The notes under the pieces are model-generated. The model did no database searches and was not told where the DNA came from. It worked only from the letters and a program-made list of their open reading frames with translations. Both the position numbers and the translations under genes were made by a program. This document shows positions 58,383 to 64,000 of a DNA stretch of 64,000 nt, piece after piece (the stretch's first letter is position 1; each line of letters begins with the position of its first letter). The stretch is from JAOUEA01 sp963810915 (lineage in GTDB: Bacteria; Actinomycetota; UBA4738; HRBIN12): assembly GCA_963810915.1 (NCBI GenBank), contig CAWEPH010000004.1:62001-126000 (forward strand). The letters run 5' to 3'.

Positions 58383-58562
58383 CTATCGGTGCTCGTGTTC
58401 GGTCTCCCCCTTGGCGACCTCGACCGTGGCGACCAGGTTCCGCACGGCCTCATCGAGCCCCATCGAGTCGGCGCTAGCGCTCCTCTCGAGGCCCTCGATC
58501 GTCAGGTAGTCCGGGTTCCCGTGATCGTCGTGGGGCTGCATGCAACCGCACGTCAGACACAT
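58383..58562 (-). CDS. small CxxCxC protein
   Basis: A 59-residue protein starting MCLTCGCMQPHDDHGNPDYL, a pattern recurring in short actinobacterial and chloroflexal proteins. The three Cys and His residues probably bind a metal ion. The start at 58562 is decided by AAGGAGG on the minus strand, six bases ahead; the ATG two codons earlier abuts that site and cannot be used. The rest is acidic and helical (LDEAVRNLVATVEVAKGE). Confidence 0.7.
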   Translation of the reverse strand: MCLTCGCMQPHDDHGNPDYLTIEGLERSASADSMGLDEAVRNLVATVEVAKGETEHEHR

Positions 58563-58661
58563 GGCCATCCTCCTTCCACCCGCGGGTCCGGCATGAGCAT
58601 CGGCGAACCGGCAACGAGAGGCAACTCCGCCAGCGCGGGCGGTAACTCACGGCACCACCGC

Positions 58662-59333
58662 TCATCGAACGGCCACCGTGCCGATCGTGAGCTTGCTGGC
58701 ACCGCCGCCGACCGTGATCTCGTACCGATCGGCCTGCTCGTCGAACCCGTCGGTGTGCAGGCGAACCGGGCCGCCGATCGCGCCGAGCTGCTGGTCGCCG
58801 AACGCGAGCTCCGAGGCGCCGCCGCGGATCTGCAGACGCACCGGCACCTCGTCGGGCCGCAGCAACCGAACGTTGCTCGCGCCCCCGCCGATCGAGACCG
58901 GGACGACCCCGATCGGCGGCGGCAGGAGCACCTCGATCCCGCTGACGCCGCCGCCCACGCGGAACCCGAGCAGTTCGACCCCACGCAGGTCCGCGTCGAC
59001 CCCGGCCGCGCCACCGCGCACGTCGATCTCCCACGGTACCGACGTGCTCAGGGTCACCTCGGCCCGGCGGCGCCGCCAGTCGAACGGTCGGCCCACGCGC
59101 GGATAGCGGAACGTGACCGTCTCTCCCGTCATGCTGGTCTTCGGCGCGGATCCCTCGAAGTGCGCACGGAGCATCTGGTCGAGGTCCGGGTCGGTGCGCA
59201 GGGTCAGGTATGCCGTGCCGTTCGCGAACTCGAGCCGGCCGGCCGGTGCCGCACCGAGCGCCACCGAGACGTCGTTGCCGTCCCCCGAGACCGTCAACGC
59301 CTGTCCATTCGTCGCATCGTTCATGTCGCTCAT
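58662..59333 (-). CDS. beta-rich repetitive protein downstream of an ABC exporter
   Basis: A 223-residue protein without signal peptide. The second half repeats strands with GGA motifs (VRGGAAGVDADLRG, VGGGVSGIEVLLPP, IGGGASNVRLLRP, IRGGASELAFG, VGGGASKLTIG), suggesting a right-handed beta-solenoid similar to DUF4097/LiaF-like adhesin folds. The N-terminal part is LTVSGDGNDVSVALGAAPAG. It lies 10 bases after the permease gene in the same operon and may modulate that exporter. I chose Met at 59333 because the 59351 codon overlaps the permease gene. Confidence 0.65.
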   Translation of the reverse strand: MSDMNDATNGQALTVSGDGNDVSVALGAAPAGRLEFANGTAYLTLRTDPDLDQMLRAHFEGSAPKTSMTGETVTFRYPRVGRPFDWRRRRAEVTLSTSVPWEIDVRGGAAGVDADLRGVELLGFRVGGGVSGIEVLLPPPIGVVPVSIGGGASNVRLLRPDEVPVRLQIRGGASELAFGDQQLGAIGGPVRLHTDGFDEQADRYEITVGGGASKLTIGTVAVR

Positions 59334-59343
59334 CCTTTCGTCA

Positions 59344-60174
59344 TCATCCACGGCGGAACCGCGCGATCGTGAGCGGCGCGAAGACCGCCACGAACGCGAC
59401 GGTCCACAGCAGCGATCGCGTCACGTAGAAGCTCGCCGCATGGCCGAGCGCCGCCTCCGCGCCCGGCCCCAGGGTCAGCGCCCGCACCGCGTCCACCATG
59501 TACGTCACGGGGGAGTGCTGCGCCACCGCTTGGAGCCAGCCCGGCAGCGTCGCCACGGGCACGTACGCGCTCGAGACGAACGCGAAGGGGACCACCAGCA
59601 ACCCCGCCGCCTGCGCGGCCTGCGCGTTCCCCGCGTACATACCCGCACACATGAACATCCAACCCATCGCACATCCGAAGATCACGCACAGGCCGAACGC
59701 CGCGAGCCCCTGGGCGACGCTCCCGTGCAGGCGGAAGCCCACCAGGTAGCCGACCGCGACACCGATCGCGAGGTTCCACACGAGGATGCCGGTGTCCGCG
59801 AGAAACCGCCCGAGGAGGACGGAGGCCCGGGGGATCGGCAGCGACCGCAGCCGGTCGACGAACCCCTGCTCCATGTCCTCCGCGATCCCCACCGCGAGGC
59901 CTCCGCCCACGAACAGCACCCCGGTGGCGATGAACCCCGGCACCACGAAGTCGACGTAGGTGACGCCGCCCTCCGCCCCGATCGCGCCGCCGAACACGTA
60001 GCGGAACAGCACCAGGAACAGCGCCATCTGGATGCTCCCCAACACGACCCACTGCGGCGTGCGGAGGAACTTCAGGAAGGCCCGCCGAGCCACCACGATC
60101 GTGCTCGCCACCAGGCCGGCCCCGCCATCGCCCGTGTCGATCGCCGTCTGCGTCATCGCCGTCATCGTCGTCAT
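59344..60174 (-). CDS. ABC-2 type (DrrB-like) exporter permease
   Basis: A 276-residue membrane protein with six helices of the ABC-2 type. They include VVLGSIQMALFLVLFRYVFG, VDFVVPGFIATGVLFVGGGL, EDMEQGFVDRLRSLPIPRAS (the conserved cytoplasmic motif) and LVVPFAFVSSAYVPVATLPG. With the ATPase encoded just upstream it forms a DrrAB-type exporter of drugs or lipids. The start region MTTMTAMTQTA has three possible Met codons. Confidence 0.88.
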   Translation of the reverse strand: MTTMTAMTQTAIDTGDGGAGLVASTIVVARRAFLKFLRTPQWVVLGSIQMALFLVLFRYVFGGAIGAEGGVTYVDFVVPGFIATGVLFVGGGLAVGIAEDMEQGFVDRLRSLPIPRASVLLGRFLADTGILVWNLAIGVAVGYLVGFRLHGSVAQGLAAFGLCVIFGCAMGWMFMCAGMYAGNAQAAQAAGLLVVPFAFVSSAYVPVATLPGWLQAVAQHSPVTYMVDAVRALTLGPGAEAALGHAASFYVTRSLLWTVAFVAVFAPLTIARFRRG

Positions 60175-60193
60175 CGTGTCGTCTCCTTCCTCG

Positions 60194-61165
60194 TCAGGCC
60201 GCGTCGTGCTCCGGCTCCACTGCAGGGTCCGATCCCGTCCCGGTCAGGGTGAGGAACACCTCGTCGAGCGTCGGCTGCCGCAGCGAGATGTCGTCGATCT
60301 CGATCCGCGCCTCGGAGAGCGAGCGCATCGCCTGCATCAGGCGATCCTCGTCGTCCTCGACCCGGACGCTCACCCGGCGCGTCGCCTCGTCCACGAGGAC
60401 GCATCCGCGGTTGATCCGGTCGAGAGCGTCGGCCGCCGACGGCACGTCGTCCCCGTGCCGCACGTGCACCTCGATCACACTGCCGCCGAGCCGTTGCTTC
60501 AGGTCCGCGGGCGCCCCGGCGGCGACGACGCGACCGTGATCGATGATGACGACGTGCCCCGCCAGGTGATCGGCTTCGTCTAGATACTGGGTCGTGAGCA
60601 GCACGTCGGTGCCCTGGCCGACCAGCGACCTGATCGCGTCCCAGAGCTCGATCCTGCTGCGGGGGTCGAGCCCGGTGGTCGGCTCGTCCAGCAGCAACAG
60701 GCGCGGCGCGCCGACCAGGCTGGCGCCCAGGTCGAGCTTGCGCCGCATGCCCCCGGAGTACGTCCTGGCCAGGTCGTCGGCGACGACGCCGAGGTCGAAG
60801 CGTTCGAGGACCTCCGCGGCGGCGGCCTTCGCCGTCGGACGATCCTGGCCGAAGAGCCGTCCGACCATCTCGAGGTTCTCTCGCCCGGTCATCGCCGGCT
60901 CGATCGCCGCGAACTGCCCCGCCAAGCCGATCGTGCGTCGCACGGCCTCGGGCGCCCGTTGCACGTCGTGTCCGTTCACCCGGAGCGATCCGTTGTCGAT
61001 GCCGTGCAGCGTCGCGATCGCGCCGACGAGCGTGGTCTTCCCCGCCCCGTTCGGACCGAGCACCGCGACCACCTGGCCTGCGTGCGTCTCGAGATCGAGC
61101 CCGTCCAGCGCCCGCGTCTTCCCGAACCGCTTGACGACTCCCGCCGCCTCGATCGTTGCGGTCAT
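60194..61165 (-). CDS. DrrA-like ABC exporter ATP-binding protein
   Basis: A 323-residue ATPase. Walker A is LGPNGAGKTTLVGAI, the Q-loop lies in GLAGQFAAIEPAMTGRENLE, the signature is YSGGMRRKLDLGASLVG, and Walker B is LLLLDEPTTGLDP. The C-terminal extension (residues 225-310), with ISLRQPTLDEVFLTLTG, is typical of daunorubicin-resistance ATPases. It pairs with the permease gene 20 bases downstream. Its promoter faces a TetR gene across a region with three TetR operator-like palindromes. Confidence 0.92.
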   Translation of the reverse strand: MTATIEAAGVVKRFGKTRALDGLDLETHAGQVVAVLGPNGAGKTTLVGAIATLHGIDNGSLRVNGHDVQRAPEAVRRTIGLAGQFAAIEPAMTGRENLEMVGRLFGQDRPTAKAAAAEVLERFDLGVVADDLARTYSGGMRRKLDLGASLVGAPRLLLLDEPTTGLDPRSRIELWDAIRSLVGQGTDVLLTTQYLDEADHLAGHVVIIDHGRVVAAGAPADLKQRLGGSVIEVHVRHGDDVPSAADALDRINRGCVLVDEATRRVSVRVEDDEDRLMQAMRSLSEARIEIDDISLRQPTLDEVFLTLTGTGSDPAVEPEHDAA

Positions 61166-61192
61166 CTCATCTCCCTCCTTCTCGCATCACTC

Positions 61193-61275
61193 GAACACTG
61201 TTCCGTTCTCGAACGCGATTCTGCACCCTCAGGACCCCGGTTGTCAAACGATGTTCGAGTCATGGAACGCCGTTC
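61193..61275. promoter_or_regulatory. operator region of the exporter TetR
   Basis: Three GAAC-N3-GTTC-type palindromes lie between the ATPase and TetR genes: GAACACTGTTC (61193-61203), AAACGATGTTC (61246-61256) and GAACGCCGTTC (61265-61275). The first and third are perfect around a central base. TACGCT at 61285 may be the TetR -10, with a leaderless or very short transcript. Confidence 0.7.
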
Positions 61276-61296
61276 GAATGGTGGTACGCTCCACCC

Positions 61297-62058
61297 ATGG
61301 ATGACGTCCGGGGATACGAGGGTTCGGGCGCGAGGCTCGGGGACGTCCCCGAGCCCGCCTGGCGGACATCGCCTCCGGCGCGCTCCCGCACGCCGCTGAC
61401 GAGGGAGGCCATCATCGACGCGGCCCTGCGCGTCCTCGACCGCGACGGCGTCGATGCGCTGTCGATGCGCAGGGTGGGCGAGGAGCTCGGCACGGGCGCG
61501 GCCTCGCTCTACTGGCACGTCCGCAACAAGGGCGAGCTCCTGCAGCTCGTCTTCGAGCACGTGACGGAGGAGGTGGTCCTGCCGCCCCCTGATCCGGCCC
61601 GATGGCAGGAACAGCTCCGGGACCTCGCGTATGACATGCGGGCGACCCTGCAGCGGCACCGCGACGTCGCGAGGATCTCGCTCGGCCGGATCCCGGCCGG
61701 GCCGTCGATCGCGCGGCAGACCGAGTGGCTCTTCGAGCTCCTGCGACCGGTCGGGATCCCGGACCGCGTCATCGCGTACTTCGGCGATCTCGCTGGTCTC
61801 TACGTCGGGGGGTACGCGTTCGAGGAGAGCCTCGGCCTCGCCTCTCCGACCGGCGAGGACCTCCCCCCCGACCAGATCGTCGAGATGTTCCGCGACTACA
61901 TCGCGTCGCTGCCCGAGGATCGGTTCCCGCAGACGAGGGCATCCATCGACCTGCTCTTCGGCGGCGACGCCGACGAACGCTTCGCGTTCGGCGTCGAGGT
62001 CATCATCCGGGGCATCGAGACGTACGCCTCGTCGACCGAGACGAGCTCGGGGGCCTGA
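61297..62058 (+). CDS. TetR-family repressor of the ABC exporter
   Basis: A 253-residue TetR protein. An N-terminal arm of about 35 residues precedes the helix-turn-helix (TREAIIDAALRVLDRDGVDA, SMRRVGEELGTGAASLYWHV, RNKGELLQLVFEH). The ligand domain is of the TetR_C type (IARQTEWLFELLRPVGIPDR; LAGLYVGGYAFEESLGL). Divergent orientation and the operator triplet imply control of the exporter genes and itself. The inducer is probably the exported compound. The frame is open further upstream, but 61297 follows the operators and so is preferred. Confidence 0.87.
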   Translation: MDDVRGYEGSGARLGDVPEPAWRTSPPARSRTPLTREAIIDAALRVLDRDGVDALSMRRVGEELGTGAASLYWHVRNKGELLQLVFEHVTEEVVLPPPDPARWQEQLRDLAYDMRATLQRHRDVARISLGRIPAGPSIARQTEWLFELLRPVGIPDRVIAYFGDLAGLYVGGYAFEESLGLASPTGEDLPPDQIVEMFRDYIASLPEDRFPQTRASIDLLFGGDADERFAFGVEVIIRGIETYASSTETSSGA

Positions 62059-62170
62059 GAACCGCACCCGTCGGTCTGGTGGCCCCCTCGATGGGGCACG
62101 AACGTCCTTGCCCGCGCGGGCCTCCACGCGGCAGACTCGAAGGAGACGGATCGGATCGCGGGAGGTCGTC

Positions 62171-62443
62171 ATGGATATGACGGACGAGGAACTCCGGGAG
62201 CTGGCGGTCAAGCGGCTGAAGGAGAAGCGGGAGTTCTGGCAGCACCTCGTGGCGTACGTGGTCGTGAACGCGGCCCTGATCGGCATCTGGGCGCTCGGCG
62301 GCGGCGGCTACTTCTGGCCGGGCTGGGTGCTGTTCGGGTGGGGCATCGGGATCGTGTTCCACGCGTGGAACACGTTCTTCACGCGCCCGATCACCGAGAC
62401 AGACATCGAGCGCGAGACGCGGCGGCTGCGCAACGAGCATTGA
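62171..62443 (+). CDS. 2TM-domain small membrane protein
   Basis: A 90-residue protein with the 2TM (PF13239-like) layout. An N-terminal amphipathic helix (EELRELAVKRLKEKREFWQ) leads into LVAYVVVNAALIGIWAL and WPGWVLFGWGIGIVFHAWNT, and a basic tail with ETDIERETRRLR closes it. Such domains occur alone or fused to histidine kinases. GGAGG lies five bases before ATG 62171. Confidence 0.85.
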   Translation: MDMTDEELRELAVKRLKEKREFWQHLVAYVVVNAALIGIWALGGGGYFWPGWVLFGWGIGIVFHAWNTFFTRPITETDIERETRRLRNEH

Positions 62444-62468
62444 GCGCCCGCGCTGCTAGCGTCTGACG

Positions 62469-63122
62469 ATGACTCCACCAGAGGAACCGGCGGACTGCTG
62501 TTTCGACGAGTGGGCGACGCATGCGGCGCGCCGCGCGCGCACCCGTGAGACCTCCGCGAAGATCACGGCCGCGCTGGTCGGAGCGCTCGAGGAGGCAGGG
62601 ATCCGCGGTCGAACCGTCCTCGACGTGGGATGCGGGAGCGGTGACCTGGCTCTCGCGGCGGTCGCGCGCGGCGCCGAGGGAGCGACGGGGTTCGACCTCG
62701 GTCCCGGCGCGATCCGGGAGGCCCGGACCCTCGCGGTCCACCGCGGTCTCGCCGATCGCACGCGGTTCGAGATCGGCGATGGCGCGACGATCGTGCTGCC
62801 TCGCGCAGACGTCGTGAGCCTGAACCGCGTGCTCTGCTGCTACCCACACGTCGACGCGCTCCTGACGAACACCTTGGGCGCCGCCGGCTCGGTCTACGGT
62901 TACACGGCGCCCTACGATCGCGGAGCGATCGGCCTCGGGAACCGGATCTGGGTGTCGTTCGGCAACGTCTGGTACCGGCTCCGCGCGAAGAAGTTCCGCG
63001 GGTTCCGGGCCTTCGTCCACGACCTGCGCGCCGTCGATCGGCGCATCCGCGCAGCAGGGTTCGAGCCGGTGCGCTGCGAGCGTCGCGGCCTGTGGAACCT
63101 GGCCGTCTACGCCCGGCAGTGA
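62469..63122 (+). CDS. class I SAM methyltransferase (BchM-like)
   Basis: A 217-residue methyltransferase. FDEWATHAARRARTRETS is the start. Motif I is VLDVGCGSGDLALAAVARGA, the acid strand is GFDLGPGAIREARTLAVH, and VVSLNRVLCCYPHVDALL matches the 'LNRVxCCYPD' block of Mg-protoporphyrin methyltransferase-like proteins. GFEPVRCERRGLWNLAVYAR closes the core. No chlorophyll genes are present, so a different substrate is likely. It starts 25 bases after the 2TM gene. Confidence 0.85.
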   Translation: MTPPEEPADCCFDEWATHAARRARTRETSAKITAALVGALEEAGIRGRTVLDVGCGSGDLALAAVARGAEGATGFDLGPGAIREARTLAVHRGLADRTRFEIGDGATIVLPRADVVSLNRVLCCYPHVDALLTNTLGAAGSVYGYTAPYDRGAIGLGNRIWVSFGNVWYRLRAKKFRGFRAFVHDLRAVDRRIRAAGFEPVRCERRGLWNLAVYARQ

Positions 63123-63186
63123 CCACGCGCGAAGCGGCGCGATGGGCGAGACTCGGCTGAGAGAGCGGCCAGCGAAGGAGGCAGTG

Positions 63187-63492
63187 ATGCCCATCTACCA
63201 GACCGCGCACTACCAGGTGAACGAAGCCGCGGTGGCCGAAGTGAAGGCGGCGATCGTCGAGTTCGTGGACCACGTCCGAGCGAGCGAGCCCGGCACCAGG
63301 CTCTACGCCGCGTGGCAGCAACGGGACGACCCGACCCGGTTCGTGCACCTCTTCATCTTCGAGGACGAGGCCGCGCAGGATGCGCACAGCGTCTCGAGCG
63401 CTGTGAACCGGTTCGAGTCGATCTACGGTCCGCACCTGCAAGGCGGTCCGGTCGTCTTCACGGACTACGTGCTGGTGGCGGACAACATCTAG
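63187..63492 (+). CDS. antibiotic biosynthesis monooxygenase-like (ABM) protein
   Basis: A 101-residue ferredoxin-like dimeric alpha+beta protein: YQTAHYQVNEAAVAEVKAAI, RLYAAWQQRDDPTRFVHLFI, FEDEAAQDAHSVSSAVNRFE and the closing VVFTDYVLVAD strand. ABM-fold proteins oxidise or degrade aromatic or haem-like compounds, but many small members have no proven activity. ATG 63187 is supported by AAGGAGG five bases upstream. Confidence 0.82.
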   Translation: MPIYQTAHYQVNEAAVAEVKAAIVEFVDHVRASEPGTRLYAAWQQRDDPTRFVHLFIFEDEAAQDAHSVSSAVNRFESIYGPHLQGGPVVFTDYVLVADNI

Positions 63493-63535
63493 CGTCCATC
63501 GAACTTGGGGATCGTGGCCACAGTACGCTGCACGG

Positions 63536-64000
63536 ATGACCTGGTACGCGCGCGAAGACGCCGCTGAGCGAGCCGGGGTCGAGCCCAACTACCTCGTTCG
63601 ACTGGTGGATCTCGGCATCCTCGCCCCCGAGGAGCCGGATCGGTTCTCCCAGGGCGACGTGCGCCGCGTGCTGATGGCCAAGTCGCTCGAGGATGCCGGG
63701 ATCCCGCTCGACGGTGTGGCCGCCGCCATCCAGCGCGGTGCCTTGTCGCTCGACTTCCTCGACGCGGCCAGCTACGAGAGGTTCGCCGCCCTCGCCCCCG
63801 AGACGTTCCGCCAGGTCAGCGACCGGACCGGGATCCCGCTCGAGCTGCTGATGGTCATCCGCGAGGCGATCGGCATGGCGCAACCTTCGCCCGATGACCG
63901 GCTCCGCGAGGACGAGATGGCGATCGTGCCGTTCATCGAGCTCCAGGTCGCCGAGGGATTCCGTCCGGTGGCCATCGAGCGTCTGCTCCGCGTCGAAGGG
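63536..64000 (+). CDS. MerR-like N-terminus of a cyclase-type protein (partial)
   Basis: The frame is open to the window edge (155 codons). It starts MTWYAREDAAERAGVEPNYL and continues DLGILAPEEPDRFSQGDVRR, LMAKSLEDAGIPLDGVAAAI, ALSLDFLDAASYERFAALAP and LREDEMAIVPFIELQVAEGF. This follows the N-terminal half of the MerR-like cyclase at 38659-39879 segment by segment (winged helix, helical linker, REDDE/REDEM motif). A cyclase domain is expected beyond the window but is not seen. Confidence 0.75.
   Translation, partial: MTWYAREDAAERAGVEPNYLVRLVDLGILAPEEPDRFSQGDVRRVLMAKSLEDAGIPLDGVAAAIQRGALSLDFLDAASYERFAALAPETFRQVSDRTGIPLELLMVIREAIGMAQPSPDDRLREDEMAIVPFIELQVAEGFRPVAIERLLRVEG

Noticed and set aside
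1..64000. tRNA or rRNA genes
   Set aside because: No cloverleaf with a GGTTCGA-type T-arm and no rRNA-like block could be recognised by eye. A covariance-model search would be needed to exclude them fully.

Overview
The window is high-GC, densely coded on both strands, and carries no tRNA, rRNA, CRISPR array or transposase that I can recognise. Gene content points to a soil- or water-type actinomycete-like bacterium. The signs are a SARP (BTAD) regulator, HutC-type GntR and TetR regulators, CGAAC-N4-GTTCG palindromes of the Actinobacteria/Firmicutes LexA type, many class III nucleotidyl cyclases fused to AAA/TPR modules, and frequent GTG starts. A Chloroflexota relative cannot be excluded.

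Layout. 0-2.2 kb: end of an alpha/beta hydrolase, a RibD-C reductase, a YWTD-propeller lipoprotein and a decayed cyclase fragment. 2.5-8.8 kb: two tightly overlapping four-gene operons. One is Sir2, two dual-specificity phosphatases and PilT. The other is a membrane coiled-coil protein, a VWA lipoprotein, a Cys/membrane protein and a 51-residue Pro/Glu peptide. Each operon is headed by the same 22-base element containing CGAACA-N2-TGTTCG. 8.8-19.4 kb: an island of conflict/stress-type genes. It holds a Cys-rich unknown, two TIR-membrane proteins, a DUF4231/SLATT protein, a SLOG-SLATT protein, a papain-like protease with a chagasin-like inhibitor, an NlpC/P60 protein, an animal-type haem peroxidase and a small SARP. 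Four promoters in it carry three GTGACG-type heptamers at exactly 11-base spacing, with the same distance to the -10 region. This is the binding architecture of SARPs, so I predict that the island is a SARP regulon.

19.6-27.5 kb: multicopper oxidase, SDR, quinone oxidoreductase with a divergent TetR, ECF sigma factor with a TolB-like propeller partner, and a broken sugar dehydrogenase copy. 27.5-43.3 kb: cyclic-nucleotide region with a cyclase next to a transporter-HEAT-cNMP-binding protein, two large cyclase-AAA-TPR proteins and a MerR-like cyclase. An MgtE-like transporter, a methyltransferase and a frameshifted second SDR copy are interspersed. 43.4-52.6 kb: a GntR-controlled uptake and catabolism locus (DppB, DppC, a double ATPase, bicupin, solute-binding protein, Gfo/Idh/MocA, ROK). 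Its two promoters share three ACTGGTC heptamers. 52.7-64 kb: intact PQQ-type sugar dehydrogenase behind a structured leader, a third cyclase-AAA-TPR protein, a membrane protein, a DrrAB-type ABC exporter divergent from its TetR regulator, small proteins, a methyltransferase, an ABM-fold protein and the start of another MerR-cyclase.

Seven cyclase genes or remnants occur in 64 kb. Two genes (SDR and sugar dehydrogenase) exist as near-identical direct repeats with one decayed copy each. Several otherwise intact long genes carry a single one-base frameshift, so part of the apparent decay may be sequence error.
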